Assembly: GCF_004331685.1 (NCBI RefSeq)
Contig: NZ_SJSM01000003.1
Coordinates: 483,544-547,543 of the forward strand
DNA length: 64,000 bases
Source of the DNA: Pedobacter hiemivivus
GTDB lineage: Bacteria; Bacteroidota; Bacteroidia; Sphingobacteriales; Sphingobacteriaceae
Direction of reading: 5' to 3'
Numbering within the stretch: position 1 is the stretch's first letter; each line of letters begins with the position of its first letter. Below the pieces are notes generated by a model. It did no database searches and was not told the DNA's origin. It was given only the letters and a program-made list of their open reading frames with translations. Of the stretch, positions 35,884 through 46,400 are shown piece by piece. The translations under genes and the position numbers were made by a program.

Positions 35884-36351
35884 TTATTTTTTGGTGATAA
35901 TCAATTGTTTTTGTAGTTGATCAGGCCCCGGAAGACCAAGGATGAAATTTTTACTGTTACTGATTAAATTTATGGTGAGACGGTTGTCCTTTGCGGGGTC
36001 TACTGGAACATCCTTCCATGCAATACGAACAGAGCGTTCAAATATTCCTTGTGGGAAATTAAGGTTTGTGCTTTTGTTTAAGAGCACAAAGTCACGTCCC
36101 TCTTGAAGCCCATCGCCAAGTTTAATTTCATATTGAACATCAACAGGTTCAAATAATAGTTCCGAGCTGAGGTAAACCATATAATCTACCGTATCCTTGC
36201 GGTTACTCAGTACTTCAATTAAACTTTTGTTTTCAAAATTGATATGAACAAATGGGGTGTCATAGGGCACATTCTCTTTAGAACATGAAGCCATAAGGAA
36301 TAATACCGGTAGGGTGACAGAGGCTAATAAATATGTTATTATTTGTTTCAT
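35884..36351 (-). CDS. Small lipoprotein of a SusCD locus
   Basis: A 155-residue predicted lipoprotein (lipobox LMASC) of beta-rich character, not clearly assigned. It may belong to the DUF4843 or Calx-beta-like lipoproteins often found after SusD; the length is shorter than usual for DUF4843. It follows susD by 8 bp and precedes the M16 gene by 11 bp. Likely a surface accessory of the transporter. Confidence 0.65.
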   Translation of the reverse strand: MKQIITYLLASVTLPVLFLMASCSKENVPYDTPFVHINFENKSLIEVLSNRKDTVDYMVYLSSELLFEPVDVQYEIKLGDGLQEGRDFVLLNKSTNLNFPQGIFERSVRIAWKDVPVDPAKDNRLTINLISNSKNFILGLPGPDQLQKQLIITKK

Positions 36352-36359
36352 TTTCTTAA

Positions 36360-37802
36360 TTAGTTAAAGCCCGGATTTTGAATAATTGCTTTGTTTGCTT
36401 CTGCCTCTTTACCCGGTATCGGTAAAATAAATTTATCGTTAGGGTAAGTAAGGCTACATACTGTGGCATTACAATCTGAACCTCGTATTAGGGGTTCTTT
36501 GCGTCTAACAATATCAAATAAACGATGACCTTCAAAGCAGAGTTCGCGGTTCCTTTCATCAGCGATTTGTTTATATAGATCTGCAGCTGAGCCATAGTTG
36601 ATGGTGATAGTTTTAGTTGGGTGAGCCCTTTGTGAAATGATACGCAAATCTTCTGCTGCTTCGGGGTATTTTTTTAAGTTCCAATTGGCTTCAGCACGAT
36701 TTAAGTAAAGCTCTGATAAGCGGATAATCTGTATAAGTGGTGGTTTTAAGGCGCTTACTCTTCCATCTGCATATTTGGTGGTGATTAATCTTCCCTTATT
36801 GTTTCCATTTTTAGGGGTAAGAAACATGTTCGTTAATCGGATGTCATCATCATCAAATAAGAATTTTGCTTTTGCGGAAATGAGATAGGAGGCGTTGGTA
36901 GTGTCAGAAAATACAGTATAGATGTTTGTTGAGGAAGCTGAAAGTCCGGAATTGGTTAACTCGAAAATACTTTCAGGTTTATTACCACCCACAAGAAATA
37001 CATATTTGTAATCAGCTGCAACAGCAAGGTGGTTACGATTGTCATTAATGACCAGAGTCGCATTGGCTACACTTTTTTCCCAGTCTCCCTGATATAGATA
37101 TACGCGAGAAAGCAAAGCCAAGGCAGCTTGATAGCTAATGGTGGATGGGGTGGTGTGATTTGCATATTGCTGCAACAACGGTAAAGCATTATTCAGGTCT
37201 AAAAGAATCTGATCGTATGTTTGCTTCATCGCTTTTCTGGGAACTAGTTCACCTGGACTAGGCGTTTTAGTTAAGACTGGTATGCCCAAATGTGAGGCAT
37301 CTGCGGTATAATTGTAAGGTTGTGCATAAATCCTGCTCAAGTCGAAATGACACAATGCCCTCATAACCAGCCCTTGAGCGGTAAGGGAATCGAGTGTTTT
37401 TGTTTGATCCGGGAATTTTGTTTTTAGTTCAGGAATAGCATTTAAAACGTTGTTTACATTGTTTATTGCTTCGTAGATGTTCAACCAGATATGTCCAACG
37501 GCAAAAGCATCGTCACCGATTATACTCTGAAAGTTAAACTGTGGCAACATAACCGTAGAGCTGGTTCCACGGATGAGGTTATCGGAGGCCACATCGGCAT
37601 ACATGCCGAATTCATTTTTATAATAGTTAAGCATTACATTGTATGATCCATTAATGGCTAGTTTAGCACCATTTACGGTTTCAAACAGGGTGTTTTTTCC
37701 TGTTTTTCCAAAGGGTTCTCTTTCTAAGAACTTTTTGCAGGAAGTCAATGTGATAGACACAAGGGTAAGCAGGGTTAAAGTATAGCTAATTTTTTTCATC
37801 AC
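36360..37802 (-). CDS. SusD/RagB family nutrient-binding lipoprotein
   Basis: A 480-residue surface lipoprotein (lipobox LTSC, then KKFLEREPFG, the SusD start). It shows the SusD hallmarks: TPR-like helices, LSELYLNRAEANWNLKKYPEAAEDL near residue 370 and the late RNRELCFEGHRLFDIVRR and FILPIPGKEAEANKAIIQNPGF. It forms the lid over its SusC partner, 8 bp upstream. Substrate is inferred from the M16 gene, not from SusD itself. Confidence 0.95.
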   Translation of the reverse strand: MMKKISYTLTLLTLVSITLTSCKKFLEREPFGKTGKNTLFETVNGAKLAINGSYNVMLNYYKNEFGMYADVASDNLIRGTSSTVMLPQFNFQSIIGDDAFAVGHIWLNIYEAINNVNNVLNAIPELKTKFPDQTKTLDSLTAQGLVMRALCHFDLSRIYAQPYNYTADASHLGIPVLTKTPSPGELVPRKAMKQTYDQILLDLNNALPLLQQYANHTTPSTISYQAALALLSRVYLYQGDWEKSVANATLVINDNRNHLAVAADYKYVFLVGGNKPESIFELTNSGLSASSTNIYTVFSDTTNASYLISAKAKFLFDDDDIRLTNMFLTPKNGNNKGRLITTKYADGRVSALKPPLIQIIRLSELYLNRAEANWNLKKYPEAAEDLRIISQRAHPTKTITINYGSAADLYKQIADERNRELCFEGHRLFDIVRRKEPLIRGSDCNATVCSLTYPNDKFILPIPGKEAEANKAIIQNPGFN

Positions 37803-37810
37803 ATTTTCTT

Positions 37811-40800
37811 TTATAAACTAACATTTAAACCAAATGAAAGTACAAGTGGCTGTGGATATGGGGTGAATGAGTTTTTGTAATCGTTACGATCCGATTTGCT
37901 GGTGTATGGCGTCCAAGAACCAACATTATCTGCTTGCAGGTAAACATTTGCACCATTCAGATGAATATGTTTGATGAACTGCTTAGGTAAAGTGTAGTTC
38001 ATACTAATGTTGCTTAAGCGTAAGATGGTTTTTTTATGCAGGAAACGAGTAGAGTTCCGCGCGTTGTTTTCATTGATACCTAATGCGCTTTTAGGTATAT
38101 TGCTTAAGTCTCCAGGCTCTCTCCAGCGATCCAGTAGGTTGGTAGACTGATTGTTGTCGGCAAGGTTACGCCCATCGGATTCAGAATCACGTTGTAGTGT
38201 GCTGAAAGAATAGCCACCAACATTGTAAACCAACAAAGCTGATAAAGTAATAGATTTGTATTGCAAAGTGTTGGTCATACCGCCAAAAAAATCGGGTGTT
38301 GATGAACCTACCGTAACCCGGTTGGCTAAATCAAATGCTTTGGTGATATTGCCACGGTCATCATACCAAAGCGGGCCACCATCTCGAGGATCTACACCTG
38401 CCCAGCGTACCAGGTAAAAGGTATTGGCATCTTTTCCAACTTCTCTGATGGTTTTGTCCAATACCTTAGTATTGTTGTTGTATAGCTTTAGTATTTTGTT
38501 TGTATTTCGTGCAATGTTAAAATTTGTTGTCCACTGAAAGTCTTTATTCTGGATATTCTGGGTAACTAAATTCATTTCAATTCCACTGTTTCTCACCGAT
38601 CCGATATTTTGGTCAATGCTTGTAAAACCGGTAGTACGGGTAACATCAACTTCATCCAGCAGTCCTTTAGTTGTTTTTCTGTATATGTCCAAGTCTAGGG
38701 ACACTCTTTTAAATAGACCTATACTAATTCCTCCATTTAAGATATAGGTAGTCTCCCAGGATAATACTGGGTTTTCTCCACTGGCCATTACTGCACCATC
38801 AGTATCGTTGTAACTACTGCCGATTACATTTAAGTTATAAATTCCTTTTGCTTTGTACGAACCCATTCGTGAATTACCATTGGTACCATAGCTTAATTTG
38901 ATTTTGGCAAAATCAAATTGTTTGATTTTCCAGAATTCTTCGTTGCTGATAGTCCATGAGGCACCTACCGAATTGAAGGTTGCCCATTTCACGTCAACGC
39001 CAAAATCCGAATTGCCATCTCTACGGAAACTACCCAGTAAACTGTATTTTTTGGATAAAGTGTATCTGAGCTGTCCGTAATAAGAAATGCCTGTTTTCTG
39101 TTCACCTGAAAAAGTTGGGGTGATTCTAGTTGCATAATTTGGATCCCGAATATCATCGTTTTCAAAGCCAAATCCGGTTAGAGAGTTTGATGCCCTATCG
39201 TCACTTCTTGCTTCGGCACCAAGTAGTGCTGAGAAATCATGCTGGTTAATGGTTTTATCGAAATTAAGGCGTTGCTGGCTGTTCCAGTTAAAAGACCTGC
39301 TTCTTGCAAATGTTGCTTTACCTTCGTCCTTATTGCTATTAGAAAACATAGAGCCATAAATATTCTCTTTGATCTTGCTATAGTCTATTCCGTTGGTACT
39401 TGTAAAGCTAAGTCCAGATAAAATTTTAAAAGTACCACCAATATTTCCGTTGACCACATTTGCTTTCTGTGTGTTATCGTCATAGTTTGCTTCACGGAGT
39501 TTATTGTAAAATGCGGCTACGAAAGATCCATCGGGTAGATATGGGCTGTCTATCGGTCTGTTTATGTAATAACTACTGCCCGGATTAAAGATGTCATTAA
39601 TATTCCTGGAAACACCTACTCTAAAAAATAGATCAATGGATTTATTGATTTTTTGATCTAAGTTAATCCTGGCGGAAAGCCTTTCGACTTGATTTTTGAT
39701 CATAATCTGTTTTTCATTATAGTAACCACCAGAAATATAATACTTGGTGTTTTTATAACCTCCAGAGAAGGAAAGATTATGCGAAGTGTTTACTCCTGTC
39801 CGGAAAAATTCATCATACCAATCGGTGTTGGTCGTGCCTAAATCTGGTAATTTAGATTGGTCTAAGGCCGGATTGTTCTTATATGATTCAATATACAGCT
39901 CCCTATAATCATCGGCGTTAAGTACGTGAAAGCGTTTATTATTGATGAGGTTCAGTCCGGTTCTGAAGCTATAGCTTAATTTTTTTTCACCAGATTTACC
40001 TTTTTTGGTTGTAATTAATACTACTCCATTTGATCCGTCTGCTCCATAAATGGAAGTTGCCGTGGCATCTTTTAATACCACTACTGATTCAATGTCGCTT
40101 GGGTTTAAATAGGTTAATGGACTAATACTTGTATTTACACCAAGAATCATGTTGGTTTGATTTCCTGTATTTAAAGGGATTCCATCTAAAACCCATAGTG
40201 GGTCGTTAGATGCACCAAAAGATGCTTCGCCTCGTATTCTTGTCCCAAACCGGGGTCTGCCACTGCTCGTATTGTCTGCTCCGTCTTGAATCCCATATTG
40301 CAGGCCTGGAACAAGGCCTTCCAGTAAGGCATCAATTCTATCTAGTGGTTTTCTTTCCAGATCTTTACTGGTTACCACGAAAGCACTACCAATTTGGTTT
40401 TCTTTTCTTTCAGATGTACCATAAGCTGTAACGATAACTTCATTAAGATCGCTGGCAGCTTCCATCATTATTACATCAATTGTCTTGTTCCCATTGACGG
40501 CTACTTCTTTAGTTCCATAACCTATCATCGAGAATATCAATGTACCATTGGCAGGCGCCTGGATAGAGTAAGCCCCATTTCCATTTGTAGCCACAGCTTT
40601 CTTTGCACCTTTTACGGTAACCACTACACCTGGAAGCATCGTTTCAGACTGACCGGAACCTTCCTTTGATTTTACAGTTCCTTTGATAATGATCTCTTCT
40701 TGATTAGTATTTGTACTGGCCTTCGCTTCAGAAATAATTACTGTTTGGTCTATTATTTTATAATCTAGCGCTTTTCCTGATGTTAATTGCTGTAGGGCAT

Positions 40801-41083
40801 CTCTCAGATTTACATTTTTTAATTCCAGGCTAACCTTCCCAGATTTTTTTAGTACATCAGCATCGCACAAGAAGAAGAACCCTGTTTGCTTTTTAATATC
40901 TACAAACACGCTTTCTATACCTGCATTACGCACTGATAGGGTTACTTTTTGGGCATATCCTGAAGCTTGCGCAGCTAGGCAGCCAATTGTTAATAAGAAA
41001 ATAGTTAACCTCATAACTAATAGTAGTTTTCTATTAAATGACTTACATTTTCTCGCACACTTGCCGAGAAGGATTTGTTTCAT
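37811..41083 (-). CDS. SusC/RagA TonB-dependent transporter with STN domain
   Basis: A 1090-residue outer-membrane TonB-dependent transporter. After an extended signal it carries an STN domain (about 45-115, VTLSVRNAGIESVFVDI), a carboxypeptidase-D-like beta domain (about 130-215), the TonB box/plug (LNEVIVTAYGTSERK, then WVLDGIPLN and ATSIYGADGSNGVVLITTK) and the 22-strand barrel ending in a C-terminal LSFGLNVSL. The STN domain signals to FecR, the anti-sigma encoded upstream, so this gene can report ligand binding to the ECF sigma factor. It leads the six-gene operon. Confidence 0.95.
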   Translation of the reverse strand: MKQILLGKCARKCKSFNRKLLLVMRLTIFLLTIGCLAAQASGYAQKVTLSVRNAGIESVFVDIKKQTGFFFLCDADVLKKSGKVSLELKNVNLRDALQQLTSGKALDYKIIDQTVIISEAKASTNTNQEEIIIKGTVKSKEGSGQSETMLPGVVVTVKGAKKAVATNGNGAYSIQAPANGTLIFSMIGYGTKEVAVNGNKTIDVIMMEAASDLNEVIVTAYGTSERKENQIGSAFVVTSKDLERKPLDRIDALLEGLVPGLQYGIQDGADNTSSGRPRFGTRIRGEASFGASNDPLWVLDGIPLNTGNQTNMILGVNTSISPLTYLNPSDIESVVVLKDATATSIYGADGSNGVVLITTKKGKSGEKKLSYSFRTGLNLINNKRFHVLNADDYRELYIESYKNNPALDQSKLPDLGTTNTDWYDEFFRTGVNTSHNLSFSGGYKNTKYYISGGYYNEKQIMIKNQVERLSARINLDQKINKSIDLFFRVGVSRNINDIFNPGSSYYINRPIDSPYLPDGSFVAAFYNKLREANYDDNTQKANVVNGNIGGTFKILSGLSFTSTNGIDYSKIKENIYGSMFSNSNKDEGKATFARSRSFNWNSQQRLNFDKTINQHDFSALLGAEARSDDRASNSLTGFGFENDDIRDPNYATRITPTFSGEQKTGISYYGQLRYTLSKKYSLLGSFRRDGNSDFGVDVKWATFNSVGASWTISNEEFWKIKQFDFAKIKLSYGTNGNSRMGSYKAKGIYNLNVIGSSYNDTDGAVMASGENPVLSWETTYILNGGISIGLFKRVSLDLDIYRKTTKGLLDEVDVTRTTGFTSIDQNIGSVRNSGIEMNLVTQNIQNKDFQWTTNFNIARNTNKILKLYNNNTKVLDKTIREVGKDANTFYLVRWAGVDPRDGGPLWYDDRGNITKAFDLANRVTVGSSTPDFFGGMTNTLQYKSITLSALLVYNVGGYSFSTLQRDSESDGRNLADNNQSTNLLDRWREPGDLSNIPKSALGINENNARNSTRFLHKKTILRLSNISMNYTLPKQFIKHIHLNGANVYLQADNVGSWTPYTSKSDRNDYKNSFTPYPQPLVLSFGLNVSL

Positions 41084-41156
41084 ATTTTTGTATGTGTTGG
41101 TTTTGAAAAATTGGTTGAATTAGATAGCGATCAAATAAGTACAGCCACACGATTTG

Positions 41157-41183
41157 TCCGGGAACATTTGCAGTGTTTCCGGA
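41157..41183. promoter_or_regulatory. Inverted repeat in the leader of the SusC gene
   Basis: TCCGGGAACA (41157-41166) and TGTTTCCGGA (41174-41183) form a 10-bp stem with one wobble, in the 167-bp gap between fecR and susC. On the minus (transcribed) strand no U-tract follows it, so it is not a clean fecR terminator. It may act as a leader RNA structure or an operator. Confidence 0.35.
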
Positions 41184-41250
41184 TTTTTTATGTCTGTTCT
41201 TAAGTTTTGTGGTAAGTAAAGTTTATTTCATGTGGTTTAGGGTTTAGTTT

Positions 41251-42417
41251 TTATTTATTAATGTCTACGGTTACGGTTTTGTCTTTTAGATTGTATTCTG
41301 TATTACTAACAGTTTTTAGCATTTCCAATACCTGACTTAAAGTTGCTTGTCTTCGTATAGTGCCACTATATCTTTTTCGGTTTGGTTCTCCATTATAAAC
41401 AATGTCTACATCATACCATCTGGAAACCTGATCCAGAATATCCTTGATCCGGTCATCCTTAAAGTAAAATACCCCTTCTTTCCAAGCTATTGATTTGTAC
41501 GTATCTACTGCGTGAACCGTTAGGTGTCCGTCATAGGTAAATGCTTGTTCTCCTGGTTTTATCAGGCGTTGGTTTGTGCCTTCAGAAACCTTAATGGCCC
41601 CTTCAATTAGTGTAGTTTTACTATATGTTTGATACGAGCTAATATTGAAATGAGTTCCCAATACTTCTACCTCAGTTTTGTTGAAGCTTACAATAAATGG
41701 GAGGGCCTTATTGTGTGCAACTTCAAAGTAAGCTTCACCAGTAAGCTCCACCCGTCGTTCATGATTGTTAAAATTAGTTGGGAAACGTAAAGAAGATGCT
41801 GCATTTAACCATACTTGAGTGCCATCCGACAAAATCATTTTATATTCTCCTGCTTTTGGCGTTCTCAAGACGTTATAGCCATTGCCTGTTTTTCTTTTAG
41901 CACTAAAGGCTAGGACGCCATTTTTAACACCTATTGCTGCATTACTATCTTCAGCGGCTAATCGGAGATTTGCATCGCTAAGATCAACAACCGATCCGTC
42001 TGCCAACTCCAGCACCGCCTTTTTACTCCCCGGCATAATATCATGAACTCGGGCTATTTCATTGATCCCCTTAGATTTAAGTTGTGCGTTATAAATATAA
42101 ACGCCTATGCCAACGCTAATAATCAATATTGCTGCGGTGCTGTATCGCATTATCTTAGTCCATGCCAATCTTTTTATTGGCGTTTGACTAATTTGTTTCG
42201 AAACCTCTTCCCAGCCTTTATTGACATCTGCAGCATCTAAATAATTGACTTCCTGCTGCACATGCTCGGTATTTCGGAAGGATTCAACAAGCGAATTGTT
42301 TTCAGGTGAAGCCTTGAGCCATAGTTCAAATTCTGCCTTCTCCTTGTCAGATAGCTCGTTTTTCAGAAACTTGATAATAAGTTCAGACGTGTATTTAAAA
42401 TTGTGCTGCGTTTCCAT
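41251..42417 (-). CDS. FecR-family anti-sigma factor
   Basis: A 388-residue single-pass inner-membrane regulator. The N-terminal part (1 to about 85) is the cytoplasmic sigma-binding domain (NELSDKEKAEFELWLK). One membrane helix lies near 90-108 (STAAILIISVGIGVYIY). The periplasmic part holds a FecR domain (AGEYKMILSDGTQVWLNAASSLRFP, GEAYFEVAHNKALPFIV) and a C-terminal DUF4974 (FYFKDDRIKDILDQVSRWYDVDIVY). It holds the ECF sigma factor inactive until the STN domain of the SusC partner signals. 69 bp separate it from the sigma gene. Confidence 0.94.
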   Translation of the reverse strand: METQHNFKYTSELIIKFLKNELSDKEKAEFELWLKASPENNSLVESFRNTEHVQQEVNYLDAADVNKGWEEVSKQISQTPIKRLAWTKIMRYSTAAILIISVGIGVYIYNAQLKSKGINEIARVHDIMPGSKKAVLELADGSVVDLSDANLRLAAEDSNAAIGVKNGVLAFSAKRKTGNGYNVLRTPKAGEYKMILSDGTQVWLNAASSLRFPTNFNNHERRVELTGEAYFEVAHNKALPFIVSFNKTEVEVLGTHFNISSYQTYSKTTLIEGAIKVSEGTNQRLIKPGEQAFTYDGHLTVHAVDTYKSIAWKEGVFYFKDDRIKDILDQVSRWYDVDIVYNGEPNRKRYSGTIRRQATLSQVLEMLKTVSNTEYNLKDKTVTVDINK

Positions 42418-42486
42418 AGATACCTATAAGAAACCTGAAAAATGAAAGTGGGTGAAAGAAAGCTGAATTATTTTTAAATAATTTGA

Positions 42487-43035
42487 TTATTTCAGCAGAA
42501 ACACTGAAATAATAGCAAACAAATCTGGATTTAAACGCATTTTTAGTAACTGTAGGCCGCGTTTTTTCTGAGTTTTAACGGTATTGATGCTAAGGCCTAG
42601 TTCTTCCGCAATCTGAGGGTTTTTTAGACCTTCTAAATACCCCATTCGGAATATTTTCTGGCAATTGTCTGGTAAAGTAGTGATTACCTTATGCAATTCT
42701 GCCAAGACTTCTGACCTGATCATTGAGTTTAGGGCTACCGCATCTTCCGACGGCTCTGAGTCCTGTTCGTTTAAAAAGCCATGCTCCAGTTTTTGTCTGC
42801 GTAACTTATTCAGACATGCATTTCGCACTGAGGCATATAAAAACGCATTTACAGACAAAGCATTATGCACAGGTCTTTCATCCATATTCCAGTAGGTTAC
42901 AAAAACTTCCTGAACAATGTCTTTGGCAGCGTCATCATCTTTTAAAAATTGAATCGCAAAATGACATAATTTGGCATAATTGTCCTTAAACAATTCTTCG
43001 AATGAATATGCCGTATGTGGTGTTTGTTCCCTCAA
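42487..43035 (-). CDS. ECF RNA polymerase sigma factor (Bacteroidota type)
   Basis: A 182-residue sigma-70 family ECF factor with region 2 (YSFEELFKDNYAKLCHFAIQFL ... AKDIVQEVFVTYW) and region 4 (LPDNCQKIFRMGYLEGLKNPQIAEELGLSINTVKTQKKRGLQ). The start codon is TTG at 43035 (42 bp downstream of an in-frame stop); there is no ATG upstream in frame, and the next in-frame Met is well inside region 2. It should direct transcription of the susC operon downstream, under control of FecR. Confidence 0.92.
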   Translation of the reverse strand: MREQTPHTAYSFEELFKDNYAKLCHFAIQFLKDDDAAKDIVQEVFVTYWNMDERPVHNALSVNAFLYASVRNACLNKLRRQKLEHGFLNEQDSEPSEDAVALNSMIRSEVLAELHKVITTLPDNCQKIFRMGYLEGLKNPQIAEELGLSINTVKTQKKRGLQLLKMRLNPDLFAIISVFLLK

Positions 43036-43447
43036 TTCTATTGACGATGAATGAATTGCTAAAAATAGGGTTTATGAAGCGAATTTAAAAATGACCATTC
43101 CCGCATAAATAAGGAGGGGGCGATATTAAAGATTGGCAAGCATAGCGGTTATTTGGTTTGGTATGCCAAAATGAGACATAAGTAGGCTAATTTGATTAAG
43201 CAATCTTCACCTTATTTTTCTTCAATTGCATAAACCAAAATAATATTTATTAAACTAACCATGCAATTATGACAAATCTAAGTTTAAATCCCCACTAGGC
43301 GCATTTTTGATAGATGCCCTCGTTTGAAAAAGTTGTTATTAAGGTAACAATTATGATGAGGAAGTATAATTTATACGATTATACGGCGAGATGAACTTCT
43401 CCAAAATTTTATTTTAAATAGACACAGCTTTATTTTAAAGAATAAAT
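43036..43447. other. Divergent intergenic region, sigma gene / second SusC
   Basis: 412 bp, AT-rich, without a gene I can support. It must hold promoters for the sigma gene and for the second SusC. TTTG at 43323-43326 is the only -33-like site I noted, and no convincing -7 element follows at the right spacing. Confidence 0.5.
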
Positions 43448-46400
43448 ATGAAAAAAACTATACTAAAAATAGTAATGAGCGTGTTTGCGATTCTGTTTAC
43501 AACAGCTTCGCTATATGCTCAGACAATCAAGGTTTCAGGGACTGTGATCGACGATAAGGGCGATGGGATTCCTGGAGCAAGTGTGCAGGTGAAGGGTACA
43601 AAAACAGCCGCACAAACAAATGGCGAGGGTAAATATTCAATTACTGTACCCAACGCTGAATCCGTATTGGTATTTACCTATATTGGTTTTGATACAAAAG
43701 AGGAGGTTGTTGGCGCTAGGCGTTCAATCAACCCAAAATTGATTCCTTCTTTATCTGACTTAGATGAAGTAATTGTAGTAGGCTACGGAACGCAAAAGAA
43801 AAGAGATGTGACGGGAGCAATTAGCTCGATTACGGCAAAAGCGATTGAAGAAAAGCAACCGATCTCTATTTTTGATGCGATTCAGGGTGCGGCTCCAGGT
43901 GTAAGGGTAATGACTGGTTCTGGCGCTCCTGGTGATGAAAGCGATATTACCATTCGTGGAATGTCGACACTATCTGATAATGGGGTTAAGCCATTATATG
44001 TAGTGGATGGGGTACCAATGAAGAATATCATGTCAATTAATCCGAAAGATGTATTGTCTATCGAGATTCTTAAGGATGCTGCTTCCGGAGCTATTTATGG
44101 CTCTCGTTCCGCAAATGGTGTTATTTTGATTACAACTAAACAAGGAGAGGATGGTAAACCAAGAATCAATGTTGATTATTTGAGAAGTTACAGCAGCTTG
44201 TCGCGTCATATTCCTCAATCAAACCGCTTGTTAAGACAAATGTTTGATCAAAGAACTAAGATCAGTCTTGATCCACATCCGAATGATTCTACAGCTTTTA
44301 ATAAAAATGCAGATAATGACTATCAATCGTTGATTACTCAAACAGCTGTACGTAACCAATTTGATTTTTCGATGAGTGGTGGAAATCAAAAGTTAAATTA
44401 CTTTAACAGCTTACAATATCTGGATGAGGAGGGTATTATATTGGCCAGTTTTAATAAACGGGCAACCATGCGTACCAATATAAAATATCAGCCATCTAAA
44501 AAGGTGAGGTTATCAACACAGCTTAGTTTTAGTTACCAAAACAAAAACAATATTAATGAAGGGAAGGTAATCCAGCAGGCGCTGCAACGTGGCCCGCAAC
44601 AAACCCTATTTCTACCCAGCGGGGAGTATATCTATGACAATGGTGGAAGGAAAAACCCTATTGCAGAGGCATATCTACGTGAAAATCTAACCACGACCTA
44701 CAGAGCGGTTATTTTTCAAGGTTTTGATTATTCCTTCACTAAGGACTTAAATTTCCACGCAGATGCATCTGCGGATATTCAACTTTTAAGGCATACCACA
44801 TTCAACTCAAAATTGTTGGAAACTGGTACTAATCCAGCTAGCTCTGGACAGGATGAGACTAAACTTCCAATAAGAGCACAAGGAAATGCGGTATTAACCT
44901 ATAAAAAAACTATTGCAAAAGACCACAATGTGAGTGCACTATTGGGTATGAACTTGGAAAAGAACTCGCTGGAAGAGATCAATATTGAAGGTAAGCGTTT
45001 TGTAAGCGAAAATGTACATACTTTAAATGCTGCAGGTGAGTTGAACTTAAGTGATATTTATTCAAAAGAAGGCGGTTCCGCATTGGCGGGTTTCTTTACC
45101 AGAGTAGGATACGATTATAAAGGTCGTTATTTATTGAATGCGACTTTAAGAAGAGATGGTTCTTCTGTATTTGGTCAGGAAAATAAATGGGGTTATTTCC
45201 CTGCGGCATCTGTTGGATGGAGGTTCAGTGATGAGAATTTCATGAAATGGTCTAAAAAGGTATTAACAGATGCTAAAGTTAGAGCTAGCTGGGGTATCAC
45301 AGGTAATCAGGAAATTGGTGATTTTGATGCCGTTCAGCAGTTTATCTTTGGTACTTACTATTACAATGGCGTAAGTGGTGTCCGTACGAATACCAGATTG
45401 GGCAACAGTGGCTTGAAATGGGAAGAGACGACGCAATCAAACTTCGGTTTAGATTTAACCTTCTTTGATGGGAAATTAAGTTTTGTAGGAGATTATTATG
45501 TTAAAAAAACTAAAGATTTGTTGTATGAAGCTCCGCTTCCATTAGAGGTAGGTTTCCCTAATAAAGCAGTGATCAATGCGGGATCTCTTCAAAATAAAGG
45601 TGTTGAATTGATGGTTTCAGGGTATCCAATTCAAACTAAGGATTTTACCTGGCAAACATCCATCAACTGGTCGATGGTAAGGAATAAAATCCTTAGCCTA
45701 CCAGGTGGTGATTATGTTGATGACAACTGGATCGTTGCACAAGGTAAAGAAGCCGGCAATTTCTTTGGTTACAAATATCTGGGCATTTATCAATATGATC
45801 AATCAAATGCTTATACTGATGATTTTAAAACAAGGTTGATTCCACAATTTCAAAAGGATGGACAGGGCAACATCATCATAGGAAAGAACATGCAGGCAAT
45901 CTTAACGGGTTATACCTATCCTAATGGTACGCCATATAGTGGAACTCCTAAGCAGTTAACTACTAATGGTAATATTTCAAAGGGTGGAGACGTAATTTGG
46001 GAAAATCAGCCTGATGGAAGTGGCAATTTAAACGGTAACATTGGGAATGAAGATAAGATCGTAACAGGTTATGGACAACCAAGATGGAGTTTAGGTTGGA
46101 CCAACAACTTTACTTATAAAAACTTCTCTCTTGCTGTTTCTCTTTACGGAAATTTTGGCAATAGTATTTATAATGATAACAGAAGAAATACAGCTTCTTT
46201 TGCAATTACGAATACTACACCGGAGCCTTATTATATCTTGAATATGTATAAATATCCTGGACAAATTACAGATTCATATATCGGTGGAGATAAAGCAGCT
46301 GATAACGTGCGTAAAACCAATGATTACTATCTAGAGGATGGTTCATTTATCCGTTTACAGAATGTGCGCCTTGGTTATCAGTTACCTAAAAAACTTATTG

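Noticed and set aside
43036..43447. A gene or riboswitch in the 412-bp gap
   Set aside because: No open frame with family features and no convincing aptamer-like structure was seen.
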